Part shown: piece by piece, positions 54,010 through 62,884 of the stretch
Position numbering within the stretch: the first letter of the stretch is position 1
How the letters are laid out: every line of letters starts with the position of its first letter
Source of the DNA: Providencia vermicola
GTDB lineage: Bacteria; Pseudomonadota; Gammaproteobacteria; Enterobacterales; Enterobacteriaceae
Direction of reading: 5' to 3'
DNA length: 64,000 bases
Assembly (NCBI RefSeq): GCF_010748935.1
Contig: NZ_CP048797.1
Span: 62,001 to 126,000, forward strand
The notes under the pieces: model-generated
The model's input: the letters and a program-made list of their open reading frames with translations, nothing else
Told to the model about the DNA's origin: nothing
Databases searched by the model: none
Translations under genes and position numbers: made by a program

Positions 54010-54100
54010 GCTAACCGACGCCAGCGGCCAAGTGTTTGGAAGGCGAGCCATCATAGAGTCAGTAGAGAGAGATACTTTTGGAAATCAATAGTATTATGAT
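54010..54100 (+). pseudogene. Decayed rhs core fragment
   Basis: The stretch at about 54014-54048 (ACCGACGCCAGCGGCCAAG... and TTTGGAAGGCGAGC) matches rhs at about 52786-52823 with few changes and one lost base, and AGTATTATGA at 54089-54098 recalls rhs AGTATTACGA. It is a scrap of a second rhs tip cassette. Confidence 0.65.
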
Positions 54101-54149
54101 TGGTACAAATGAGTTGTAGCTCCATATTTTAAAGGGGGATTTCAGAGAA

Positions 54150-54602
54150 ATGAAGAATAAGAAGGTAATAACTTTGATAATGGCCGCAGCCGCATCATGC
54201 TCGTCAGTCTACGCCGCGACATTACCGACCAGTGAGGTAGACGCATACATACTTGCGATGAACACCATGTCACCTATCACTGCAAAGTACACCATCCAGT
54301 ACAAGCAAGCGGTTGAGCAGAAATGCAATACAGCCCTGAGCGTTGAGCAGCTCAACTCAAAGGCATTCACCAATGTTGTCCAGGCAATGGTGAGTAGTGA
54401 GACCGTCGATAGAATGGGGCTTGATGCTGCTGGTGGATCACTCCAGGATACCCTGTCTGTGATCGGCAAGAACGTCACATGCAGTGACCTGAACGCGCCA
54501 TTTAAAGCACTCTTGGATGATAAGGACTTCACCAGAAAGCATCAGCACCTATCGAAGGTGCTGCATACTTGGAATGAAGTTGTTTCTCAAAGCAAACCCT
54601 GA
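54150..54602 (+). CDS. Secreted protein of unknown function (150 aa)
   Basis: Signal peptide (KKVITLIMAAAASCSSVYA) then a helical domain with two Cys (KCNTAL, VTCSDL) that could form a disulfide. Preceded by AAAGGGGGATTTCAGAGAA. No recognised family. Ends at a bidirectional terminator. Confidence 0.7.
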   Translation: MKNKKVITLIMAAAASCSSVYAATLPTSEVDAYILAMNTMSPITAKYTIQYKQAVEQKCNTALSVEQLNSKAFTNVVQAMVSSETVDRMGLDAAGGSLQDTLSVIGKNVTCSDLNAPFKALLDDKDFTRKHQHLSKVLHTWNEVVSQSKP

Positions 54603-54607
54603 GTAAC

Positions 54608-54635
54608 AAAAAGGAGCCTAACTGGCTCCTTTTTT
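54608..54635. terminator. Bidirectional terminator between converging genes
   Basis: Stem AAAAAGGAGCC / GGCTCCTTTTT with a 5-base loop. Confidence 0.9.
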
Positions 54636-55220
54636 AATGGGGATGATGTTACGTTCGTGGACGTTATTTTCACTCGGGATATGTAACGTTGAAAAAGGCG
54701 TACCGACAAGAGAGTGGTCACATAGCTCTCCATAATAGATGAGCGACAAAATCTCTTGCTCGTTGATTTTTCCCACCTTAAAAAGGTAATTGATTATTGC
54801 TGTATCCAGTAGGTCGTGACACCCATTAAGCAGATCCACGATATTGGCCGCAGCTTCATTTTCCTCTCCGTCATCTCGACCGGCTAATACTGATTCAACC
54901 CAAGCCTCAAGGCTCGGATGTCCCTCAGCGAGCTCTATTTGACGGCACTCGTTCTCGATCAACCCTGTGATTGCTTCGTTGAGCGTTCCGCCATAAGTCG
55001 GCATGTTGAGAACAACTCCAAATCCGGGGATTTCTTTTTGGATTGGCTTCGCATCCTTGGGAGCTGATTTCAGCCACAGGAAAAACCAGATCCCAGAGCT
55101 TATGTCTTCCGGCTTGACCTGGTTGGCCGCAAGGAATTTGGAAACCTCGTTACAGATGATGCCATCTGGCGCTGCCATCTCGTAAATACCCGCCATCAGA
55201 TCTTCAAGGCTCTTATACAT
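54618..55220 (-). CDS. Hypothetical acidic protein (200 aa)
   Basis: ATG 55220 chosen (GAGAGATAAT upstream); the frame continues to 55280. Acidic, helical; no signal or motif recognised. Its upstream region contains the ATTACCGT repeats and inverted repeat, shared with the divergent genes starting at 55490. Confidence 0.65.
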   Translation of the reverse strand: MYKSLEDLMAGIYEMAAPDGIICNEVSKFLAANQVKPEDISSGIWFFLWLKSAPKDAKPIQKEIPGFGVVLNMPTYGGTLNEAITGLIENECRQIELAEGHPSLEAWVESVLAGRDDGEENEAAANIVDLLNGCHDLLDTAIINYLFKVGKINEQEILSLIYYGELCDHSLVGTPFSTLHIPSENNVHERNIIPIKKGAS

Positions 55221-55327
55221 ATTATCTCTCGCACCTGTACATGATGTTTTCACTATCGTTGTTAAGCGTTTTTTCAGCAAGTATGTTCCAGCGAGACATC
55301 TTATACCATTCCATCTAAATCTGTAAA

Positions 55328-55371
55328 ATTACCGTATTACCGTATTACCGTAATTATGTTAATTACGGTAA
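55328..55371. repeat. ATTACCGT direct repeats and 12-bp inverted repeat
   Basis: Three consecutive ATTACCGT units (55328, 55336, 55344) lead into a perfect inverted repeat TTACCGTAATTA-tgt-TAATTACGGTAA (55345-55371). It lies between divergent genes at 55220 (reverse) and 55490 (forward), the place for an operator or a replication/partition-type binding site. Confidence 0.75.
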
Positions 55372-55489
55372 ATAAATTTAAGTTCTTCTTGCTGTTGTTC
55401 TACTTATTAAAATGTATCTTTGAAAAAGTAGAGTTTTTGGAATAGGATAGGTGGTGCTGAATGCCCACTTTTTACAAGGAGCGCGACCA

Positions 55490-55771
55490 GTGATTTTTGA
55501 TGTAAGAGCGACCTTTGAAGTGGCACTCCAGACGGACACCCACCTGGTACTTATCGATCTGGATCAGGGAGCATCAGTTACGAACGATGCTGATGCAGTG
55601 ATCGCCTGGTTGGCCGCAAACCTCGAAGGTGGAATTGGAAAACGTAAGGTGTACTACCGGGACACCGATGGACGCTTTGATGAGCTCAAGGTTAATGCCG
55701 GTGCTTTTGCCGGATTTGCACCTTGTAGCGAAGGCCAGCAGACCACCTTGGCTGGGATGCTCGGCCAGTAA
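55490..55771 (+). CDS. Hypothetical protein (93 aa)
   Basis: GTG start at 55490 with AAGGAG eight bases upstream; the open frame to 55451 lacks a ribosome site. A ten-codon ORF (MPTFYKERDQ, 55461-55493) ends across this start (GTGA) and could couple translation. Contains IFDVRATFEVALQTDTHLVLIDLDQG. No family recognised. Confidence 0.6.
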   Translation: MIFDVRATFEVALQTDTHLVLIDLDQGASVTNDADAVIAWLAANLEGGIGKRKVYYRDTDGRFDELKVNAGAFAGFAPCSEGQQTTLAGMLGQ

Positions 55772-55789
55772 CTTTGTGTGGAGAACTCG

Positions 55790-56077
55790 ATGTTAAACAA
55801 AAACAAATTTGAGAAAGTTTTAAAGAGAATCCTCGATAAGAACTTTGAGCGCTGCTCTATTTGCAGGAAACCATTCCCTGGACCGTGCCATACTTTTGCT
55901 GGTTTGGATTCGGACAATAAAGTTCAGAACGTAGGTTCTTGCTGTCGGACCAGTATTGTGGACTTGCGGCATGGAGGTGTGTATACGACCGCTCCTGTAG
56001 ATACTCAAGAGGGGCAAAGTCAGGCGCATGAGCTACTCGCAACACATCCTTGTAAGGGGATGATGGGGCATGCTTAG
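55790..56077 (+). CDS. Hypothetical Cys-rich protein (95 aa)
   Basis: ATG 55790 after GGAGAACTCG. Contains CSICRKPFPGPCHTF and GSCCRTS, a possible zinc-binding arrangement. Overlaps the next gene by 8 bp. Confidence 0.65.
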   Translation: MLNKNKFEKVLKRILDKNFERCSICRKPFPGPCHTFAGLDSDNKVQNVGSCCRTSIVDLRHGGVYTTAPVDTQEGQSQAHELLATHPCKGMMGHA

Positions 56078-56606
56078 CAAAAAAGTCTTTTTCATTAGTC
56101 AAGCGGAGGCCGAAAGACTGGAGCCGGTTCCCGGTGCGGCCATGATCTCCATAACTGACCCAGACAAGTCCCCTGCCGCTCTCGGACAGTGGGGGCAGTT
56201 GTACCGCGATAGCTTCTATGACGGCGGCTATTCTGAGAACACCATCCACACGATGAAGGCAGCGTTCCGGATGAATTACGCCTCTTACATTGACTCATCC
56301 CAGGCTGAAAAGCTGTCCACCTTCCTGGATGGATTGGTTGGTAGCGGTATCGATCAGATCTTCGTTCATTGCTATTACGGAGAATCCAGAAGTGGCGCGG
56401 TAGCGCTGTACCTCCAGAACAAACATGGATTCACTCCGAATAAGCCGATCACCAAGCCCAACCGAACAGTTTACGAATTGCTGTGCAATCCAACCAAGTT
56501 TGAACCACTGATGCAAAGCTACGAAACGCAACATATGGAGGAGGAACTACCTCTTCACCTCAAAATATGGGATTTTCTTCTCGTTGCGGTCGGGCTTAGG
56601 AGGTGA
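56070..56606 (+). CDS. Cys-phosphatase-like protein (PTP/DSP signature)
   Basis: 178 aa. FVHCYYGESRSGAVALYL carries the HC-x5-R-S signature of tyrosine/dual-specificity phosphatases. An Asp-containing loop upstream (IDSSQAEKLSTFLDGLVG) is a weak candidate for the general acid. No signal peptide. Sits in an overlapping operon with a Cys-rich protein before and a recombinase after. Substrate unknown. Confidence 0.7.
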   Translation: MLSKKVFFISQAEAERLEPVPGAAMISITDPDKSPAALGQWGQLYRDSFYDGGYSENTIHTMKAAFRMNYASYIDSSQAEKLSTFLDGLVGSGIDQIFVHCYYGESRSGAVALYLQNKHGFTPNKPITKPNRTVYELLCNPTKFEPLMQSYETQHMEEELPLHLKIWDFLLVAVGLRR

Positions 56607-56608
56607 CT

Positions 56609-57619
56609 TTGCACGACACAAACAATGACAAGGAAGAGCTAGTTTCACATGCGAAAGTAAATGTTCCGGCAGAACAAAGCATTCGCGGTGAACTGTTGCC
56701 GTCATCGAGCTCGCTCCGGAACATCCAGGACAACCCCGCCGTCGCCTATCTGGTGAGCCTCGGGTCAAAGCGAAGCAGGCAGACCATGAGCTCATTCCTC
56801 AACATTGTCGCCAAGATGATCGGGTTTCAGAACCTTCGTGACTGTGCATGGAGCTCAATGAGGCGGCACCACATATTGGCGGTGCTGGAAATGCTGGGGG
56901 ATGCAGGGAAGGCTCCGGCAACGATCAACACCTACCTGTCAGCGCTCAAAGGGGTGGCTCTTGAAGCCTGGACGATGAAGCAAATTGATACGGATAGCTT
57001 CCAGCACATTAAGCAAGTCCGTTCAGTACGTGGATCTCGACTTCCTAAAGGGCGGGCACTTGAACGCCATGAGATTCGCAGCCTCTTTTTCACATGTGAA
57101 AGTGATTCAAGCGCCAAAGGGCTTCGGGATGCGGCCATTCTCGGGGTGCTCCTCGGGTGTGGCTTGCGCCGCTCGGAAATCGTTGCGCTGGACATGGGAA
57201 GCATGATCTACAAGGACCGCGCTCTCAAGGTTCTTGGCAAGGGCAACAAAGAGAGAATGGCGTATGTGCCTGGTGGCGCATGGAAAAGACTGGATAAGTG
57301 GGTTGAAGAGGTTCGAGGAACGCATGAAGGGCCTTTATTCCCGAGGATCAGGCGGTTTGATGATGTGACTGGAGAGCGGATGTCGGATCAGGCCATCTAC
57401 CACATCTTGGAGACCAGAAGAGTTGAAGCCGGTCTGGAGATGTTTGCGCCCCATGACCTGCGACGCACCTTTGCCTCCTCGATGCTGGATAACGGTGAGG
57501 ATATTGTGACCGTGAAGGACGCAATGGGCCACTCAAGCATTGCAACTACCCAGAAATATGACAGACGCGGCGATGAGCGTTTGAAGAGAGCGAGCCAACG
57601 CCTCGATATAGCGGATTAA
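56609..57619 (+). CDS. Xer-type tyrosine recombinase
   Basis: 336 aa from TTG 56609, five bases after AGGAGG; GTG 56603 is too close to the SD. N-terminal SAM-like domain, then catalytic residues LLGCGLRRSEIVALD (Arg), GKGNKERMAYVP (Lys), HDLRRTFASSM (H-x-x-R), MGHSSIATTQKYDRR (His, Tyr). Similar to XerC/D and phage integrases. It may resolve plasmid dimers; a dif-like site was not found in the window. Confidence 0.88.
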   Translation: MHDTNNDKEELVSHAKVNVPAEQSIRGELLPSSSSLRNIQDNPAVAYLVSLGSKRSRQTMSSFLNIVAKMIGFQNLRDCAWSSMRRHHILAVLEMLGDAGKAPATINTYLSALKGVALEAWTMKQIDTDSFQHIKQVRSVRGSRLPKGRALERHEIRSLFFTCESDSSAKGLRDAAILGVLLGCGLRRSEIVALDMGSMIYKDRALKVLGKGNKERMAYVPGGAWKRLDKWVEEVRGTHEGPLFPRIRRFDDVTGERMSDQAIYHILETRRVEAGLEMFAPHDLRRTFASSMLDNGEDIVTVKDAMGHSSIATTQKYDRRGDERLKRASQRLDIAD

Positions 57620-57623
57620 CAGC

Positions 57624-58493
57624 ATGAATGATGAAGAACTCGAACTTGCCAGAGCCGAAGCCATGAAAGCCGATAGGTGCTTTTCAAAAGGACGGCTCAG
57701 GGACGAATTTCGGATGAAGCCTAAGCCAGGAGTAGAGCCAGTTTCGTTCTACAAAAACGGGTATGGTGGCCAATTTGGAGTGTACCGGATAGCAGATTGC
57801 CAACCAATGCGGAGAAGGGGTTGTTCACCGGCATCACAAAAGCAAATAAGGGCGCAATCCATCCTTTCGGTCAAGGCAAGAATGCGTAGCAACCTGGCAA
57901 AGGCCTCTGTCATGGCACAAAGGTGGGTCGCTCTGGAACCTCTGGTTCTCGATACCGAGACGACCGGACTTGGTGAAAGAGACCAGGTGATCGAGCTGGC
58001 TGTTACTGACATCAGAGGCGCGGTTCTCCTCTGCACCAGATTACGGCCAACCGTGGAAATAGACCCTCAGGCAATGGGTGTTCATGGCATCACCGAGACT
58101 GAGCTGTCGAATGAGCCTACGTGGACTCAAGTTGCGCCAGCTCTCGCCCGGCTTTTGTCGGGCCGTCATCTGGTGATATTTAACTCCAGTTTCGACAGTA
58201 GGATGTTGAGGCAAACAGCCAGTGCATTTGGAGACCAACTCTCTTGGTGGCAAGAGCAGAACTGTCTGTGCGCGATGAAGCTGGCGGCTGATGCCTTTGG
58301 CTCAACCAACCGGCACGGCACAATCTCACTTGCGGATGCCACCTGCGAGGCAGGTGTGAGCTGGAAAGGTCGAGCCCATTCAGCAGCGACCGACGCTATT
58401 GCCACCGCCGACTTGGTGACAGAGATAGCCAAAGTCCAACGTGACCTCATGGTCCAGCTCCAGGAGCTTCAAAGCAAAGGTAATTTGGAATGA
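57624..58493 (+). CDS. DnaQ-like 3'-5' exonuclease (DEDDh)
   Basis: 289 aa. N-terminal extension (about 100 residues, basic), then VLDTETTGLGERDQVIELAV (ExoI, D-x-E), VIFNSSFDSRML (ExoII Asp) and GRAHSAATDAIATADLV (ExoIII, H-x4-D). Resembles the epsilon proofreading subunit of DNA polymerase III. It follows the recombinase after 4 bp. Activity on recombination ends or proofreading is inference. Confidence 0.85.
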   Translation: MNDEELELARAEAMKADRCFSKGRLRDEFRMKPKPGVEPVSFYKNGYGGQFGVYRIADCQPMRRRGCSPASQKQIRAQSILSVKARMRSNLAKASVMAQRWVALEPLVLDTETTGLGERDQVIELAVTDIRGAVLLCTRLRPTVEIDPQAMGVHGITETELSNEPTWTQVAPALARLLSGRHLVIFNSSFDSRMLRQTASAFGDQLSWWQEQNCLCAMKLAADAFGSTNRHGTISLADATCEAGVSWKGRAHSAATDAIATADLVTEIAKVQRDLMVQLQELQSKGNLE

Positions 58494-58981
58494 CAGAACA
58501 ATCCTACGGCGAAAGCCTCAAATTTTTCTCAGACTGGCAGAAGGACCCCGCGAAACGCACCGGCCTGAATGTGCAACACACGCTAACCAGAGGTGAATAT
58601 CCTACGGTCAGCATCGAGATTGCGCCGATCAGGGCATCGGGGTCCAGCCCAGACTGGAAAAGCAAGATCACGGTGCAGCTCACTCGCGGCGAACTGACGG
58701 CGTTTTGCAGCGTTCTCTTTGGTTTGCGTAGCAAGGCTGAGGGTTCCTATCACGGCGACGCGAAGAATAAGAGCTTTGCGGTTTACAACAACGGCAAGGC
58801 CGGTGTTGCGATCATCCTTAGTGAGCGAGGAAACCAGCTCCAGAATTTCATCAATGATGACGACCGAATGGAGCTCGCAGTCTTCGCAGTTCGCCAGCTT
58901 TCCAACGCATGGAAAGTTACCCCTTCTGATGCCATCGCGCTGCTACGCCAATCAGCGTGGATGGACCGAAATTTGTCCTAA
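58490..58981 (+). CDS. Hypothetical protein (163 aa) coupled to the exonuclease
   Basis: Overlaps the exonuclease stop by ATGA. KSKITVQLTRGELTAFCSVLFGL and FAVYNNGKAGVAIIL suggest a beta-rich single domain, perhaps nucleic-acid binding; not recognised. Ends 25 bp before the Tn3-family repeat, so the operon may have lost downstream genes. Confidence 0.6.
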   Translation: MTEQSYGESLKFFSDWQKDPAKRTGLNVQHTLTRGEYPTVSIEIAPIRASGSSPDWKSKITVQLTRGELTAFCSVLFGLRSKAEGSYHGDAKNKSFAVYNNGKAGVAIILSERGNQLQNFINDDDRMELAVFAVRQLSNAWKVTPSDAIALLRQSAWMDRNLS

Positions 58982-59006
58982 TCGAGCAAATCTAGGCACC
59001 CTAAAA

Positions 59007-59044
59007 GGGGTCGGTTCCGGCTGAGGGCGAAATGACACCCTAAG
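59007..59044. repeat. 38-bp terminal inverted repeat of a Tn3-family transposon
   Basis: GGGGTCGGTTCCGGCTGAGG ... CCCTAAG, with the typical GGGG start and TAAG end. It covers the tnpA stop codon (59040-59042). The other end is absent. Confidence 0.8.
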
Positions 59045-59325
59045 CTTTCGGTTCCTTGGGCCAAAGATATTCGCCAGTCAGTAGAATGTGCGCCCAGCCC
59101 AATGGGGATATGTGGGGAAGAAATTCAGGGGGAACATCCAACCCTTCGTTCCGCCGCTCCGTGACGGCATGACCAAGATGGACGGTATTCCAGTAAATGA
59201 TCACCGCAGTCAATAAATTGAGCCCAGCGATTCGGTAGTGCTGCCCCTCTGTCGTGCGATCGCGAATTTCCCCCTGCCTCCCGATACGGAGCGCATTTTT
59301 GAGCGCATGGTGGGCCTCTCCCTTG

Positions 59326-60145
59326 GGCACTGTTGCAAATAGTCGGTGGTGATAAACTTATCATCCCCTTTTGCTGATGGAGCTGCACATGAACCCATTC
59401 AAAGGCCGGCATTTTCAGCGTGACATCATTCTGTGGGCCGTACGCTGGTACTGCAAATACGGCATCAGTTACCGTGAGCTGCAGGAGATGCTGGCTGAAC
59501 GCGGAGTGAATGTCGATCACTCCACGATTTACCGCTGGGTTCAGCGTTATGCGCCTGAAATGGAAAAACGGCTGCGCTGGTACTGGCGTAACCCTTCCGA
59601 TCTTTGCCCGTGGCACATGGATGAAACCTACGTGAAGGTCAATGGCCGCTGGGCGTATCTGTACCGGGCCGTCGACAGCCGGGGCCGCACTGTCGATTTT
59701 TATCTCTCCTCCCGTCGTAACAGCAAAGCTGCATACCGGTTTCTGGGTAAAATCCTCAACAACGTGAAGAAGTGGCAGATCCCGCGATTCATCAACACGG
59801 ATAAAGCGCCCGCCTATGGTCGCGCGCTTGCTCTGCTCAAACGCGAAGGCCGGTGCCCGTCTGACGTTGAACACCGACAGATTAAGTACCGGAACAACGT
59901 GATTGAATGCGATCATGGCAAACTGAAACGGATAATCGGCGCCACGCTGGGATTTAAATCCATGAAGACGGCTTACGCCACCATCAAAGGTATTGAGGTG
60001 ATGCGTGCACTACGCAAAGGCCAGGCCTCAGCATTTTATTATGGTGATCCCCTGGGCGAAATGCGCCTGGTAAGCAGAGTTTTTGAAATGTAAGGCCTTT
60101 GAATAAGACAAAAGGCTGCCTCATCGCTAACTTTGCAACAGTGCC
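59326..60145 (+). mobile_element. IS26
   Basis: 820 bp with GGCACTGTTGCAAA / TTTGCAACAGTGCC ends. Flanked by the perfect 8-bp duplication CTCCCTTG (59318-59325 and 60146-60153), so it inserted by simple transposition here. Confidence 0.97.
59389..60093 (+). CDS. tnp26: IS26 transposase
   Basis: 234 aa from ATG 59389 (MNPFKGRHFQRDIILWAVRW); IS6-family DDE enzyme with WHMDETYVKV, FINTDKAPAYG and the E of NNVIECDHGKLK. Catalyses replicative and targeted conservative IS26 events that build resistance regions. Complete. Confidence 0.97.
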   Translation: MNPFKGRHFQRDIILWAVRWYCKYGISYRELQEMLAERGVNVDHSTIYRWVQRYAPEMEKRLRWYWRNPSDLCPWHMDETYVKVNGRWAYLYRAVDSRGRTVDFYLSSRRNSKAAYRFLGKILNNVKKWQIPRFINTDKAPAYGRALALLKREGRCPSDVEHRQIKYRNNVIECDHGKLKRIIGATLGFKSMKTAYATIKGIEVMRALRKGQASAFYYGDPLGEMRLVSRVFEM

Positions 60146-62595
60146 CTCCCTTGTTAAGACCGATCTGAGCACGCCGCTGCATGTCCGTATCCAGGATCCA
60201 CTCAATAATGAAAAGGGTCCGTTCAATACGACCAACTTCACGAAGCGCAACTGCAAGGTTGTTTTGTCGTGGGTAAGAAGCGAGCTTGCGCAGGAGTTGG
60301 CTGGGCCTGATTTTGCCAGCGGTCATCGTCGCGGCACAACGGAAAATATCAGGCCAGTTCGCAACGATAAGATCCTCCCGGGCTTTTCCACCTACCAACT
60401 TGCGTAACTCCCTGGGGGTCGTATCGGGATTAAATACGTACAACCGCTTCGATGGCAGATCCCTGATTCGCAGAACGAGATTGTAGCCGAGCAGGCTACT
60501 GGCTCCGAACAAATGGTCGGTGAATCCTGCTGTATCGGCATACTGTTCGCGAACATGGCGACCGACCTCGTTCATCAGTAGTCCATCGAGAATATACGGT
60601 GCCTCGCTCACGGTCGCCGGGATCGACTGACAAGCGAATGGCGCGAACTGGTCGCTTACGTGAGTATACGCTTTGAGGCCGGGAACAGAACCATATTTGG
60701 CATTGACCATGTTCATGGCTTCGCCATGCCGCGCTGTCGGGAAAAACTGACCATCGCTCGATGCTGACGTGCCCATCCCCCAGACGCGTGACATCGGCAG
60801 TTTACCCTGCGCGGCCACCACAATTGCCAATGCCTGGTTCATGGCTTCGCTTTCAACATGCCAGCGGGCAAGGCGTGAGAGCTGCCAGTAATCATGCGTG
60901 TTTGTAGCTTCCGCCATCTTACGCAGGCCCAGATTGAGCCCTTCAGCGAGCAGGACGTTGAGCAGACCGATCCGGTCGCGACATGGAGCCCCGGTTCTCA
61001 GATGGGTAAACGCATCTGTGAAACCAAGGGCTGCATCAACTTCAAGCAGCATGTCGGTAATCCGAACGGACGGCATTCGGCGATACAGATCCAGTATGAG
61101 TGCCTCGGCACCATCCGGCACGTCTGCTGTCAACCTGTCGATCCGCAACGTTCCATCTTCTATGCTACCGTGCGGAATAGTGCCGTTACGGGCAGCCCGG
61201 GCCAGCCGCTTAAGAGCGATCGTGAGTCGCGCCTTTCTGTCTGCCAGCCAATCCTGTGGGTTGGAAGGCACGGCCAGTTTTGCATTTTCCTGCGCCGCGA
61301 TCATCGGCACCAGTACCTGCTTGAGGTCACCATAGCGGCGCGAATGAGCGAGCCAGACATCTCCGGAACGAAAAGCATCCCGGAGGTGAAAGAGTACCGC
61401 CACTTCCCAAAGACGGGTATCTCCTTTTTCCTGAGCTCGTAAATGACGGTTCCATTTGGAGCTGGGCCGCAGGAAACGCCTTTCTGGCGATGCAACACCT
61501 TTCATCTCTCCGATCGACAAAGCTGCTGCTACCAATGGTCCGGCGACCGGCGCGGCTTCGAGCTTCAGACAGCGCAACATGCGGGGCGCATAACGACGAA
61601 AGCGATGGTATCCCTGCCCGACATATGCAAGAGGCTCATCGGCTAGCGTGTTGCTGAGTTGAGTCCCTGTCGCTACCAGTTGAGCGAGCCGGTCCCATGC
61701 AACCGAACTGGCGACAGCCATCTCCAGCGGGGTTCCGTCACTGCGGGCCTCAAGCAACGAAGCTCCCAGCGCGGTGAAGGTACGGATCGTATCCGTGAGT
61801 GTGGCTTTAGAGCCGGAAATTGTTTCGTCATGCTGGCGCTTCGCTTCCCGCCAGGTTTTTCCTACGATCCTGTCATGGGTTTCGACTATGGCATCAGCAA
61901 TCGCCGCTTCCCACTCCACAACACAGACGGCAAGGATCGCCCAGCGGCGGTCCGAAGTGATGTCACGCAAACCGTCGGTGAAGTAGCGTTCACCCTGCCG
62001 ACGCAGCCGGGCAATGCGATGGGCAGGTATGCTGGCCAAAGCACTATGATTGATATTCAGGGTACGCAGAAATTCGAGCCTGTCGAGCAAACGGTTAGCA
62101 GCAGCCGAGTTGTTACCAACCTCGAAGTTGCGAAGCCAGATGAAACGACTGATATTGCCGGCGAGCATTTCACTCAGAAGTTTGTCCAGGTGATCGCGAA
62201 CATCCGCTGTTAAATTTTCCGCAATCCGCGTTTCAATCCGCCGCTCAGCGGCGACCAGAGCATCCGCGCACAAGCGCTCGATTGTCGATACTGCGGGCAG
62301 AATGGTGGAAGTTTCCCGACACCGCACAATAAAACGATGAGCAAGATCCTCGTTTGATCTGGCATCTTCGGCCTGGCCGAAAGTCCACTCCCGCAGATCA
62401 CGGGCACCACGGCCCGTGAAGGTCTTGTAGCCGTAAATTTCGCGCAGCGTGTCCATGTGCTGCTGACGGGTTTGGCGCCGTGTGGCATAAGTGAGAAGCG
62501 CATCAGCCGGAACTCCAAGCTGAGCACCGACGAAGGAAAGGACTTCACGCGGGATCATCTCACCAGGAGCCAGTGCACGGCCCGGATATCGTAAG

Positions 62596-62884
62596 GGGGT
62601 CAGTTTGGATATCGAAAATTATTGTACTATAAGGGCTTCCCCGAACAGTCAACGCCGGTTTTTAATTTCTGTCTGTTCATCAATGAAAGGCAAGGGATAA
62701 GACTGCGCTACTATAAACGGTCATGCTGAATCGCTAGTGATTCGGACCCTGATGAAAGACGCTCGTGAGATCCTCCTTCGTTAATCGGATAGTGATATCC
62801 AGTAGGATATGCAGATACTTCTCACGGGGGTCTAACCCTTTACCATCAACAATTTACAGTTCAGTTACTACTCAGTTAAATTTT
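62596..62884. other. Non-coding stretch between the Tn3-family remnant and the IS110-family gene
   Basis: 289 bp, AT-rich beyond about 62600. Probably the 3' non-coding end of the IS110-family element; IS110 elements have long non-coding ends that can encode guide RNAs. A hairpin GATATCC...GGATATC lies at about 62799-62812. No gene seen. Confidence 0.45.

Larger units (their letters stand above)
59007..62595 (-). mobile_element. Tn3-family transposon remnant
   Basis: One terminal repeat and most of a transposase, interrupted by IS26 and cut near 62595. No resolvase, res site or passenger gene is visible. It does not match the Tn1696-like tnpA of this window closely, so it is a separate acquisition. 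Confidence 0.82.
59040..62595 (-). pseudogene. tnpA: Tn3-family transposase split by IS26 and 5' truncated
   Basis: The main part (60146-62595) reads from LRYPGRALAPGEMIPREV to QIGLNKG; the C-terminal part (59040-59325) from KGEAHHALKNALRIGRQGEIRD to PLGWAHILLTGEYLWPKEPKA. Removing IS26 and one CTCCCTTG copy restores one frame exactly. About 80-90 N-terminal residues are missing beyond 62595. SSSDGQFF and [13 protein letters not shown] are DDE-region motifs. Inactive. Confidence 0.88.

Noticed and set aside
55328..55371. CRISPR array
   Set aside because: Three 8-bp units without spacers followed by an inverted repeat are not a CRISPR; no cas gene in the window.
60894..62213. Forward open frames over the Tn3-family transposase
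   Set aside because: Antisense of a clear TnpA; no conserved motif.
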